11,925 nucleotides of DNA from an uncultured Eubacteriales bacterium (GCA_902488815.1 CABTXP010000035.1:1-11925), one strand, 5' to 3'. Shown: positions 1 to 6,414, counted from the stretch's first letter. Program-made: numbers and translations. The notes: a model not told the origin generated them from the sequence alone.

Positions 1-29
1 ATTTAATTCGAACAATATAAAATATTATT

Positions 30-70
30 AAGAGGATGAACGCCATTTGATGGCATCATCCTCTTTTTTT
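30..70 (+). terminator. Intrinsic terminator of an upstream gene
   Basis: A 10-bp outer stem AAGAGGATGA (30-39) / TCATCCTCTT (56-65) encloses an inner stem GCCAT (42-46) / ATGGC (50-54). A run of T (64-70) follows directly. This is a classical Rho-independent terminator for a + strand transcript that enters the window from the left. The opposite strand has no comparable T run, so it appears unidirectional. Confidence 0.88.
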
Positions 71-71
71 G

Positions 72-107
72 GGGGACATTCCCCGCCGAGGGCGAGGGTG
101 TGTCCCC
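72..107 (-). repeat. GGGGACACAC...GAATGTCCCC repeat, copy A (inverted)
   Basis: Read on the minus strand, this 36-bp element begins GGGGACACAC and ends GAATGTCCCC, like the copies at 202 and 1331. The termini GGGGACA / TGTCCCC (72-78 / 101-107) are complementary. A small stem CGCC (84-87) / GGCG (91-94) sits in the centre. It directly abuts the upstream terminator. The shape resembles REP-type palindromes mobilised by RAYT (Y1 REP) transposases, but no transposase is in the window, so that relation is inferred. Confidence 0.6.
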
Positions 108-201
108 TTTAAGTTGTTTTTAGATTCAGAACAAAGTTTATAAACGACTAAGTCTTTTTATTTTATTAATCTACTTAATATAACTATCGACATTATTCTC
201 A

Positions 202-246
202 GGGGACACACGTTTCATTCGCTCCGCTCATTTCACGAATGTCCCC
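202..246 (+). repeat. GGGGACACAC...GAATGTCCCC repeat, copy B
   Basis: A 45-bp element with the same ends as copies A and C: GGGGACACACG at 202-212 and GAATGTCCCC at 237-246. GGGGACA (202-208) pairs with TGTCCCC (240-246), and CGT (211-213) can pair with ACG (235-237). The centre is different in sequence from the other two copies and has no strong hairpin of its own. Confidence 0.6.
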
Positions 247-290
247 AACTAAAAATGTCTCGCTAAATCTCCAACAAAAAAATATAAAAA

Positions 291-310
291 ATGGAAAGTT
301 TACTTGACAT
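291..310 (+). promoter_or_regulatory. Operator box O1 of the HTH cassette
   Basis: An imperfect palindrome of form ATGnnAAGnnnnCTTnnCAT (ATGGAAAGTTTACTTGACAT). It contains the -35 hexamer TTGACA at 304-309. A second box with the same pattern lies at 335-354. A dimeric HTH protein bound here would block the -35 region. The natural candidate is the regulator encoded just downstream (autorepression), which is inferred. Confidence 0.6.
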
Positions 311-332
311 ATAAAAAAGACTGGACTAATAT
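304..332 (+). promoter_or_regulatory. Sigma-A-type promoter of the HTH/membrane cassette
   Basis: The -35 is TTGACA (304-309), a perfect consensus. The -10 is TAATAT (327-332), 4 of 6 matches, after a 17-bp spacer. A TATAAA at 330-335 is an alternative at poorer spacing. Transcription would start near 339-341, inside the second operator box, about 35 nt before the TTG start of the regulator gene. Confidence 0.65.
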
Positions 333-334
333 AA

Positions 335-354
335 ATGTAAAGCAAACTTGTCAT
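335..354 (+). promoter_or_regulatory. Operator box O2 of the HTH cassette
   Basis: ATGTAAAGCAAACTTGTCAT fits the same palindrome ATGnnAAGnnnnCTTnnCAT as box O1. The two centres are 44 bp apart, about four helical turns, so dimers bound at both sites would lie on roughly the same face of the DNA. The box covers the expected transcription start. Confidence 0.6.
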
Positions 355-373
355 TAACAAGAGGTGAGTTACT

Positions 374-586
374 TTGGAAAACAAGCTTGAAGAAATTAGA
401 AAAGAAAGAGGTATAACTCAAGAGGAGTTGGCAAATGTTTTGGAAGTGTCAAGACAGACAATAGGCTCCTTGGAGAACGGCAGGTATAATCCCTCCATTA
501 TCTTGGCATTTAAAATCGCCAAGTATTTCGGTTTGACTATTGAAGATATTTTCATATATGAGGATGGTGAAGAAGATGAAAAATAA
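374..586 (+). CDS. Small Cro/CI (XRE)-family HTH transcriptional regulator
   Basis: A 70-residue DNA-binding protein made of almost nothing but one HTH domain. The pattern from residue 8 (IRKERGITQEELA, then VSRQTIGSLENGRYNPS) is the typical five-helix Cro/CI fold of the YozG-like stand-alone regulators, with the HTH at about 15-34. The C-terminus is acidic (EDGEEDEK). The start is TTG at 374, preceded by GAGGTGAG (361-368) about 5 nt away; no ATG offers a better fit. It overlaps the next gene by 11 nt. Two palindromic boxes around its promoter suggest autoregulation. Such regulators are often paired with small membrane proteins, as here; the signal sensed is unknown. Confidence 0.9.
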   Translation: MENKLEEIRKERGITQEELANVLEVSRQTIGSLENGRYNPSIILAFKIAKYFGLTIEDIFIYEDGEEDEK

Positions 587-1016
587 AAATTATGTTTTAA
601 AAAATATCCTTTTATCTTTTTTGGGAGTAGTTTTAGTCGCATTAGGATTATATATTTACCAAAAAACTGTAGGCATGGACAAAACAGTTGTTTTTATACC
701 CTATATATTTATCGCAACAGGTTGCGGAATTTTAGGACACTTTACGGGAAATTTAATCCAATATTACTCCACAAAAAACAATGAAGAGTTAAAAAGGCAA
801 ATAGAGATTGAAAAAAATGACGAAAGAAATGTTTTAATAGCAGAAAAGTCAAAAGCTAAGGCCTATGACTTAATGATCTATTTGTTTGCTGCAATGCTAA
901 TTATTTTTTCTTTAATGGGGGCAGATAAACTTCAACTCGTAGTTTTAGTTGCTATATATCTTTCGTTACAAATATATGCACTATATTGGAAATCTAAATT
1001 TGAAAGCAGAATGTAG
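576..1016 (+). CDS. Four-helix integral membrane protein, DUF2178-like (function unknown)
   Basis: A 146-residue membrane protein. Likely transmembrane helices are at about 9-28, 37-56, 97-114 and 119-137. Between helices 2 and 3 is a charged, probably cytoplasmic segment with EIEKNDERN (77-85) followed by AEKSKAKAYD, a signature I associate with DUF2178-like proteins of Firmicutes encoded beside small HTH regulators. I chose ATG 576 over upstream in-frame codons (TTG 540, ATG 558) because GGTGA at 566-570 lies 5 nt before it, and because this gives a normal 11-nt overlap with the regulator gene. Translational coupling with the regulator is likely. No catalytic motif is visible. The family name is tentative. 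Confidence 0.82.
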   Translation: MKNKNYVLKNILLSFLGVVLVALGLYIYQKTVGMDKTVVFIPYIFIATGCGILGHFTGNLIQYYSTKNNEELKRQIEIEKNDERNVLIAEKSKAKAYDLMIYLFAAMLIIFSLMGADKLQLVVLVAIYLSLQIYALYWKSKFESRM

Positions 1017-1031
1017 AAAGGCGGTAATTAA

Positions 1032-1310
1032 ATGAACAAAAAACTTTTGTCGGGAATAATAATAATCTTATCACTTGGACTTGCAATTTACGGCTACATA
1101 GTACTGCCGGAACAAGTAGTAGTGCAGATAGATTTCCACGGGGATCCGTCAAACTTTTATCCGAAAATTTTGTCTATTGCACTTGAGACGGTATTAACAA
1201 TTGGCGGCGCATTAGGGTATTATTTTTCAAAGTATAAAGAAAAAAAGTACTTGTTTCTGTCAGTTGTCGGACTTGCAGTAACAATAATAACTTTAATATA
1301 TAACACGTGA
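1032..1310 (+). CDS. Small three-helix membrane protein, DUF1648-like (SdpI N-terminal type)
   Basis: A 92-residue protein with hydrophobic helices at about 5-24, 46-66 and 73-90. After the first helix comes LPEQVVVQIDFHGDPSNFYPK at 25-45. This resembles the DUF1648 signature (LP..V.......G.P......K) found at the N-terminus of SdpI-type immunity proteins. The SdpI catalytic-like C-terminal part is absent, so this is either a short family member or a remnant. AAAGGCGG (1017-1024) is the ribosome binding site, and the gene starts 15 nt after the preceding stop. It is the last gene of the HTH cassette. A role in envelope stress or peptide immunity is possible by analogy only. Confidence 0.75.
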   Translation: MNKKLLSGIIIILSLGLAIYGYIVLPEQVVVQIDFHGDPSNFYPKILSIALETVLTIGGALGYYFSKYKEKKYLFLSVVGLAVTIITLIYNT

Positions 1311-1330
1311 TTATTTTTAGGGGAAATATA

Positions 1331-1387
1331 GGGGACACACGCTCGCGCTTGCACCTGTCAAGCTCGGCTTGACCGGTGAATGCCCCC
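1331..1387 (+). repeat. GGGGACACAC...GAATGCCCCC repeat, copy C, with long hairpin
   Basis: A 57-bp element that starts GGGGACACACG (1331-1341), identical to copy B over 11 bases, and ends GAATGCCCCC (1378-1387). Its centre forms a clean hairpin: CACC (1352-1355) / GGTG (1375-1378), one T-C mismatch, then GTCAAGC (1357-1363) / GCTTGAC (1367-1373) with a TCG loop. No T run follows, so it does not look like a terminator. Same orientation as copy B. Confidence 0.65.
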
Positions 1388-1477
1388 AAACTACAGGATG
1401 CCCACGAATCCTAAAAATGTTTTACCTAACTAATACATTAAGTTCGTAAAAACTCATAAAATTTTACATTATTTCCA

Positions 1478-1506
1478 TTGACTTAAATTTTCAGTATTGA
1501 TACCAT
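1478..1506 (+). promoter_or_regulatory. Extended -10 promoter of the purine operon
   Basis: The -35 is TTGACT (1478-1483). A 17-bp spacer precedes the -10 TACCAT (1501-1506), and TG at 1498-1499 gives an extended -10. Transcription should begin near 1513, only a few bases before the aptamer's first stem. That leaves no room for a second aptamer upstream of the ykkC-type one. No Bacillus-type PurR box was recognised. Confidence 0.7.
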
Positions 1507-1516
1507 TGTGTTGAAA

Positions 1517-1627
1517 GAAGCTCATGAAATGAGCGAAAGTGTATCTAGGGATCCGGAATTTATTCAGGGACCGAGCGGTACAAGTACTATGTACTACACC
1601 AGAGGGAGAAAAGCCCAGGAGGATAGG
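1517..1627 (+). ncRNA. ykkC-family aptamer, predicted PRPP riboswitch (ykkC subtype 2b)
   Basis: The leader carries the landmarks of the ykkC superfamily: TCTAGGG.TCCG (1544-1555), then CAGGGACCGAG (1565-1575), and the 3' element AAAAGCCCAGGAGG (1609-1622). A perfect 5' hairpin GCTCAT (1520-1525) / ATGAGC (1529-1534) starts it. The variable arm GGT (1577-1579) / ACC (1598-1600) contains AGTAC (1583-1587) / GTACT (1591-1595). ykkC relatives sense guanidine, ppGpp, PRPP or nucleotides. The PRPP subtype is the one known to sit before purine genes, so its place upstream of purC points to PRPP, the substrate of PurF. I did not check the subtype-discriminating nucleotides against an alignment. Confidence 0.8.
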
Positions 1628-1663
1628 TTTCGCATGCCTATCTTTCAGGGCTTTTATTTTTTT
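1609..1663 (+). terminator. Riboswitch-controlled intrinsic terminator
   Basis: The stem AAAAGCCC (1609-1616) / GGGCTTTT (1648-1655) continues, after an A-A mismatch, as GGAGGATAGG (1618-1627) / CCTATCTTTC (1637-1646). It has a 9-nt loop and a T tract at 1652-1663. Its 5' arm is the conserved 3' segment of the aptamer, so aptamer folding and terminator folding exclude each other. That predicts transcription ON when ligand (PRPP) is bound, the logic reported for PRPP riboswitches of this class. It ends 13 nt before the purC start codon. Confidence 0.85.
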
Positions 1664-1676
1664 AAAGAGGTGGAAT

Positions 1677-2366
1677 ATGAAAACAGTTTATCAAGGTAAG
1701 ACTAAGGACGTATTGGAACACGACGGAAGATATTTTTTAAGGTTTAAGGACGACATGACAGGCACTGACGGTGTCTTTGATACCGGCGGGAACCAAGTGG
1801 CGGGCAAGCTTGAAGGTTCAGGTCTTGCAGGCTTAAAGGTTTCTACTTATTTTTTCAAAGAAATTGAAAAGGCGGGGGTTGAAACTCACTATGTTGCTTC
1901 AAACTATGATGAAAATCTCATGGAAGTTAAGGGCGCTACTCACTTCGGTAACGGCATTGAAGTTATTACAAGATTAAAGGCTGTTGGGTCTTTTATCAGA
2001 AGATACGGAATGTATATTGAGTCCGGGGCCGACTTGGATTACTATACCGAAATTACTTTAAAGGACGACAAGAGAGACGACCCTCTTATTACAAAGGATG
2101 CACTCGTTCAACTTCACATTTTGACTGACGAGGAGTATGAAGAGCTTATTTCTCTTAACAAAAAAATTACTAAAATTATTAACGACATATTGGCACAAAA
2201 CGGATTGGTTTTATACGACATTAAATTGGAATACGGTAGAGATATTGTGACTAAAGATATTATTTTAATGGACGAAGTTGCCGGCGAAAACATGAGAGTG
2301 TACAAAGACGGCGAATATGTAGAACCTATTAAACTTATTGATTACTTGGCTAAGGTGGAAAAATGA
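1677..2366 (+). CDS. purC: Phosphoribosylaminoimidazole-succinocarboxamide (SAICAR) synthase
   Basis: Joins CAIR with L-aspartate using ATP to give SAICAR, in the cytoplasm. The protein has 229 residues, slightly short for the family (about 235-240). It shows the N-terminal GKTKDV (7-12), FKDDMTGTDG (23-32), the central EVITRLKAVGSFIRRYG (95-111) that binds the ribotide substrate, and the C-terminal DIKLEYGRD...LMDE (181-200) corresponding to the family's D-x-KLEFG and DE motifs. The N-terminal third is divergent from the Bacillus type. The start is ATG 1677 with AAAGAGGTGG (1664-1673) just upstream; the frame is open further upstream, but only through the riboswitch. It is first gene of the operon and overlaps purL by ATGA. 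The partner lyase gene purB is not in the window. Confidence 0.93.
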   Translation: MKTVYQGKTKDVLEHDGRYFLRFKDDMTGTDGVFDTGGNQVAGKLEGSGLAGLKVSTYFFKEIEKAGVETHYVASNYDENLMEVKGATHFGNGIEVITRLKAVGSFIRRYGMYIESGADLDYYTEITLKDDKRDDPLITKDALVQLHILTDEEYEELISLNKKITKIINDILAQNGLVLYDIKLEYGRDIVTKDIILMDEVAGENMRVYKDGEYVEPIKLIDYLAKVEK

Positions 2367-5300
2367 GTGTTATTTGTGTAAAAAAATTAAAAGGCTTTGA
2401 CGAAGAAAGTAATAAATGGCAAAGGGAAGCTGAAATTTTTCTAAACATAAAGGGAAATTTTAATTTCTACGATATTTATGACTTTGGTAATATTTCCGAC
2501 AATGCCTTTTCTTTTATTGTAAAAAATATTTTTAACGACAATACCAACGAATATTTTAAAGAGGTGCCGGAGTTTTCAGGCAAGTGCTTCAGATACTCGG
2601 AAGTTACGGGACAATATAATGAGAGAGAAGACATGGTTAAGAGAGTTTCCAATGTCTTACTTGATGAAGAGATTAAACTTAATCACTCCCGCATTGTAGA
2701 GTGCGAAGGAATTTCCGACGAGGACTTTAAAAAATTTAAAGACTATTTCTTAAATCCTGTGGAAAACATGGAGATCCCCATGGAAGGAAGAGAAAAGAAA
2801 ATTTTCGAATCTCTCTGGGACGAGCTTCAACCTGTGGAAGGCTTCAGAGAGTTTTCAGATGAAGAGCTAAATGAGTTTAAGGACAACTTCTCCTTTGACC
2901 TGCAAGACTTAAAACTTGTGAGGGAACACTTTATTGAAGAGGGAAGGGACCCTAACATCTCCGAGCTTAAAGTCATTGACACTTACTGGTCCGACCACTG
3001 CAGACACACTACTTTTATGACTGAGATTGAAAATGTGGAATTTGAAACCGGCCTTTACGAAGACGTTGTGGAAAATGCCTTTAAGACTTACTTGGATGCA
3101 AGAGAATATGTTTACGGCGAAAGCAAAAAGCCTATGAGCTTAATGGACCTTGGCACAATTAACGCCCGCATTTTGAGAAAGAAAGGCGAGCTTGATGACG
3201 AAGACAAGTCCGACGAAGTCAATGCCTGCACTGTAAATGTAAAGGTAAATGTAGGGGGCGAGGACAAGGACTATCTATTATACTTTAAAAACGAAACCCA
3301 CAATCACCCGACGGAAATCGAACCTTTCGGCGGAGCTTCAACTTGTATCGGCGGCGGCATTAGAGACCCGCTCTCCGGCAGAAGTTTCCCCTATCAAGGA
3401 CTTAGAATTACAGGATCCAAATCTCCTCTTACTCCTTACGAAGAAACAATCCCCGGCAAAAGACCTTCAAGACAAATTTGCAAGGTTGCCCTGGAAGGCT
3501 TCACCGACTATGCAAACCAAATCGGAATTAACGCCGGCATTGCAAAGGAATTTTATCATCCCGGCTTTGAAGCAAAGCGTTTGGAATTAGGGGCACTTGT
3601 TGCCTCAACTCCCAAGGACTATGTGAGAAGAGAAGCACCCGTTGTAGGGGATGTAATTTTGTTAATCGGAGCCGACACGGGAAGAGACGGCCTCGGTGCC
3701 GCAGTAGGTTCATCCAAGATTCAAACAGACGAGTCTTTGGAAAAAGCGGGAACCGACGTGCAAAAAGGCAATCCTTCAGCTGAAAGAAAAATTATAAGAC
3801 TATTTAACAATAAAAAAGCATCAAAGCTTATTAAAAAATGTAACGACTTCGGCGCAGGAGGAGTTTCAGTAGCCATTGGAGAATTGGCTGACGGACTTAA
3901 CATTGACCTTAACAAAGTCCCTGTTAAATACCCGGGCATGCACCCCGGCGAAATCGCCCTTTCTGAATCACAAGAGAGAATGGCTGTAGTTGTTTCCAAA
4001 AAAGACTTGGAAGAATTTATGTCCTACTGTGAAGCTGAAGACGTTCAAGCAGTTGTAGTGGCTGATGTGACAGACAACGGAAGAATGGAAATGTACTACG
4101 ACGGCAAAAAAGTCATCGACATTTCAAGAGACTTTTTAAATACAAACGGCGGCAGAAAATTTGCCAATGTATCCGTTGAAGCGAAGAAAGAAAAAATCGA
4201 TGTTAAAGGTTCAGATGATTTAAAGGCATTGGTTTCAAAACTTGAAAACGCATCACAACACGGACTTTTAAATAACTTCGACGCCACAATTTATTCAGGC
4301 AATGTCCTCTATCCTCTTGGTGGCAAGAACATGCTCACACCCCAATTAGGTATGGTGCACAAGATCCCCGTACACCTTTTCGGCGGCCTTGACACCAAGG
4401 ACGCCTCTGTAATGACTTACGGCTACGACGCTGACCTTGCAGTTAAATCTCCTTACTACGGCGGATTTATGGCAATAATGAATTCCGTTTTAAAGGCGTG
4501 TGCCTTGGGATGTGACCGTAAAAAAATAAGACTTTCAATTCAAGAATTCTTTGAAAGCTTAAAGGGAGACCCGAAGAGATGGGGCAAGCCTTTCGAAGCC
4601 CTTTTAGGTGCCTTCTATGCAATGGACAATTTAAATTTGCCATCTATCGGTGGCAAGGACTCAATGAGCGGCAGCTTCGAAGACATTGATGTACCGCCGA
4701 GCTTATTCTCCTTTGCAGTTGCAATGACAGATGTAGACAAGGTTGTGTCTCGTGAATTTAAAGAAAAGGGATCGGATATTGTCTTAATTGATTTCCCATT
4801 ATTAAAAGACGGCGCACCTGATTTTGAAAAACTTAAATCGGCTTTGGAATTAGTTAAAAAAGCTTTGGAAGACAAAAAAGTTCTCGCAATTTCAAATATA
4901 TCTTCAAAGGGCGGAGCCTTGGACTTATTTGAAATGGCAGTAGGTAACGACATCGGCTTTGAAATATATGATGAATATGTGGACTATCTATTTACGGAAA
5001 ATAAATTAGGCTACTTAATTGAGACAAAGGACTCAAAGTACTTTGAAGAGTACGGAAAAGTAATAGGTAGGACAGGAGACGTTGTTAAGTTAGGCAAGAC
5101 TTACGACCTTGAAGATCTTAAAAAAGCTTGGACGGAACCTTTGAAATCCGTATATGAAGTGCCGAAATTCACAGGCACTTGCTGCAAAGAAGGCAAGGCT
5201 CACGAAATGATTAAGTCGGACAAAAAAGTTGTAATCCCGGTAGCCTTGGGAGCAAACGGCGAATACGATCTTAAAAAAGAATTTGTCCTAAGAGGCTGTG

Positions 5301-5938
5301 AAGTTGAAGAAGTGATTGTAAAACTAAGCTCAAAGAAAGCCTATGAAGAATCACTTACAGACCTTGCATCAAAAATTAAATCAGCAGACGTACTTGCATT
5401 GCCACACGGCGCCACAATGGGTGACGAACCTCAAATGGAAGGCAAGTTGGAAGAACTTATTTTGAGAAATGAAAAGATTAAAGATGCGGCGGAAGAACTT
5501 TTGGCAAAGGGCGGCAAGGTCTTAGGTGTCGGCTCAGGTTTCAAAGGTTTAATTCGCGCAGGACTTATTGAACACGGAAAAATTTCCGACACAACGGACA
5601 TTGAAATTGCACCTACACCTTCAATGCAACACTTGGGCACAGTCCTTAGTGCTTGCGGCGTAAAAGGCACGGCCCTTGAAGGAGAAAAATATTTCGCACC
5701 TTACTCCACACGTTACGGCGTAATAAGAGCGGATCAAAAATATTTTGACAAGGGACAAGTTTTATCCACATACTGCAAGTTCTTTGAAGGCGAACCTGCC
5801 ATTGATGCAATGAAGGACCCGACAGGAAAAATCATCGGCGTAAATTCAATTATCGACAGATATGATGAAGATTCATTTATAAATATAGAAAAAGGAAACA
5901 GATCGGGAATAATCGATTTGGTTTTAAAGGAGGACTAA
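2363..5938 (+). CDS. purL: Single-chain FGAM synthase with a degenerate glutaminase domain
   Basis: Makes formylglycinamidine ribotide from FGAR, ATP and an amide donor. It is the long clostridial/enterobacterial-type PurL (1191 residues; normal members are about 1250-1300). The synthase part is intact: YWSDHCRH (208-215), ETHNHPTEIEPFGG (from 311), FGAGG and GGKDSMSG (from 763). The C-terminal class I glutaminase fold (about 954-1191) is still there, but its triad is gone. The nucleophile elbow G-I-C-N-G-F-Q reads GVGSGFKG, with Gly1057 in place of Cys. The terminal G-H-S/P-E-R reads NSIIDR, giving Ile1163 and Asp1165 for His and Glu. PGG..AGDEP is PHGATMGDEP. The enzyme should therefore need free ammonia or another donor. 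Start ATG 2363 has AAGGTGG (2352-2358) and overlaps purC by 4 nt. Confidence 0.96.
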   Translation: MSVICVKKLKGFDEESNKWQREAEIFLNIKGNFNFYDIYDFGNISDNAFSFIVKNIFNDNTNEYFKEVPEFSGKCFRYSEVTGQYNEREDMVKRVSNVLLDEEIKLNHSRIVECEGISDEDFKKFKDYFLNPVENMEIPMEGREKKIFESLWDELQPVEGFREFSDEELNEFKDNFSFDLQDLKLVREHFIEEGRDPNISELKVIDTYWSDHCRHTTFMTEIENVEFETGLYEDVVENAFKTYLDAREYVYGESKKPMSLMDLGTINARILRKKGELDDEDKSDEVNACTVNVKVNVGGEDKDYLLYFKNETHNHPTEIEPFGGASTCIGGGIRDPLSGRSFPYQGLRITGSKSPLTPYEETIPGKRPSRQICKVALEGFTDYANQIGINAGIAKEFYHPGFEAKRLELGALVASTPKDYVRREAPVVGDVILLIGADTGRDGLGAAVGSSKIQTDESLEKAGTDVQKGNPSAERKIIRLFNNKKASKLIKKCNDFGAGGVSVAIGELADGLNIDLNKVPVKYPGMHPGEIALSESQERMAVVVSKKDLEEFMSYCEAEDVQAVVVADVTDNGRMEMYYDGKKVIDISRDFLNTNGGRKFANVSVEAKKEKIDVKGSDDLKALVSKLENASQHGLLNNFDATIYSGNVLYPLGGKNMLTPQLGMVHKIPVHLFGGLDTKDASVMTYGYDADLAVKSPYYGGFMAIMNSVLKACALGCDRKKIRLSIQEFFESLKGDPKRWGKPFEALLGAFYAMDNLNLPSIGGKDSMSGSFEDIDVPPSLFSFAVAMTDVDKVVSREFKEKGSDIVLIDFPLLKDGAPDFEKLKSALELVKKALEDKKVLAISNISSKGGALDLFEMAVGNDIGFEIYDEYVDYLFTENKLGYLIETKDSKYFEEYGKVIGRTGDVVKLGKTYDLEDLKKAWTEPLKSVYEVPKFTGTCCKEGKAHEMIKSDKKVVIPVALGANGEYDLKKEFVLRGCEVEEVIVKLSSKKAYEESLTDLASKIKSADVLALPHGATMGDEPQMEGKLEELILRNEKIKDAAEELLAKGGKVLGVGSGFKGLIRAGLIEHGKISDTTDIEIAPTPSMQHLGTVLSACGVKGTALEGEKYFAPYSTRYGVIRADQKYFDKGQVLSTYCKFFEGEPAIDAMKDPTGKIIGVNSIIDRYDEDSFINIEKGNRSGIIDLVLKED

Positions 5939-6414
5939 TGAGAGTTTCAATTATTATGGGATCTCTTTCAGACAGAGAAATCGCGGACAAGGCCGTAAAA
6001 AAACTTATTGACCTTGGCATTGACTACGAAGTGAGAGTTATCTCGGCTCACAGAGCATTAAATACTTTGACCGAGTATGTGAGAGAAGCTGAAAAAGAAT
6101 CTCAAGTCTTTATAGGCATTGCGGGAAAGGCCGCACACCTTTCAGGCGTTATTGCAGGCTTGACTACAAGACCTGTAATCGGAATTCCTGTCAAGGCTTC
6201 AGCCTTCTTGGGACTTGATGCCCTTCTTTCCACAGTTGAAATGCCATCAGGCGTACCTGTTGCCACAGTTGCAGTAGGCGGCGGCGAAAATGCGGCAATA
6301 CTTGCTGCTGAAATTTTGGCTGTAGCCGATGAAGGCATTAGAGCAAAATTAATTCAAATGAAAAAAGACATGGAAGATAAAATCAGAAACACTTCCTACA
6401 CATACGAAGGATAA
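5938..6414 (+). CDS. purE: AIR carboxylase / N5-CAIR mutase
   Basis: Provides CAIR, the substrate of PurC. The protein has 158 residues, normal for PurE. Motifs are MGSLSD (7-12), SAHR (36-39), AGKAAHLSG (62-70), PVIGIPV (79-85), GLDALLSTVEMPSGVPVATVAVG (from 92) and ENAAILAAEIL (117-127). The glycine-rich loop reads AGKAAHLSG rather than the common AGGAAHLPG of class I enzymes. The overall pattern (AAHL, GVPVATV) is still closer to class I than to class II. No purK follows, so the protein either works with CO2/bicarbonate directly or uses a PurK encoded elsewhere. The ATG shares one base with the purL stop (TAATG) and has AAAGGAGG at 5926-5933. Confidence 0.95.
   Translation: MRVSIIMGSLSDREIADKAVKKLIDLGIDYEVRVISAHRALNTLTEYVREAEKESQVFIGIAGKAAHLSGVIAGLTTRPVIGIPVKASAFLGLDALLSTVEMPSGVPVATVAVGGGENAAILAAEILAVADEGIRAKLIQMKKDMEDKIRNTSYTYEG

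Larger units (their letters stand above)
1..373. other. Gene-free upstream region
   Basis: No credible coding sequence lies here. It contains an intrinsic terminator (30-70), two GGGGACACAC-type repeats (72-107 and 202-246), and the promoter and operator region of the HTH cassette (291-354). The stretch 108-201 is AT-rich and I see nothing defined in it. A 61-codon minus-strand reading frame crosses repeat B and the promoter, and is not believed. Confidence 0.7.
1311..1676. other. Intergenic region and purine operon leader
   Basis: This gene-free stretch holds repeat C (1331-1387), an AT-rich segment with nothing clear (1388-1477), the operon promoter (1478-1506), the ykkC-family aptamer (about 1517-1627) and its terminator (1609-1663). 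There is no convincing intrinsic terminator directly after the membrane-protein gene, so upstream transcripts may run on to the riboswitch terminator. Confidence 0.7.

Noticed and set aside
199..384. Minus-strand 61-codon frame with a hydrophobic, signal-like N-terminus
   Set aside because: It overlaps the regulator start, promoter, operators and repeat B, and has no ribosome binding site; the hydrophobicity comes from AT-rich DNA.
1395..1422. Possible terminator after the membrane cassette (AGGAT 1395-1399 / ATCCT 1408-1412)
   Set aside because: The stem is only 5 bp and is followed by A-rich rather than T-rich sequence.
1388..1512. Search for a second (guanine) aptamer or a PurR box before the ykkC element
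   Set aside because: No purine-aptamer core or PurBox-like sequence was recognised, and the promoter lies directly before the ykkC aptamer.
1508..1699. Short + strand reading frame, and the upstream extension of purC from 1539
   Set aside because: Both run through the ykkC aptamer and terminator. ATG 1677 has its own AAAGAGGTGG and matches the family N-terminus, so the open frames are accidental.
5522..5540. PurL Cys-to-Gly as a sequencing error
   Set aside because: The frame is intact and the His and Glu of the triad, over 300 bases away, are changed as well.
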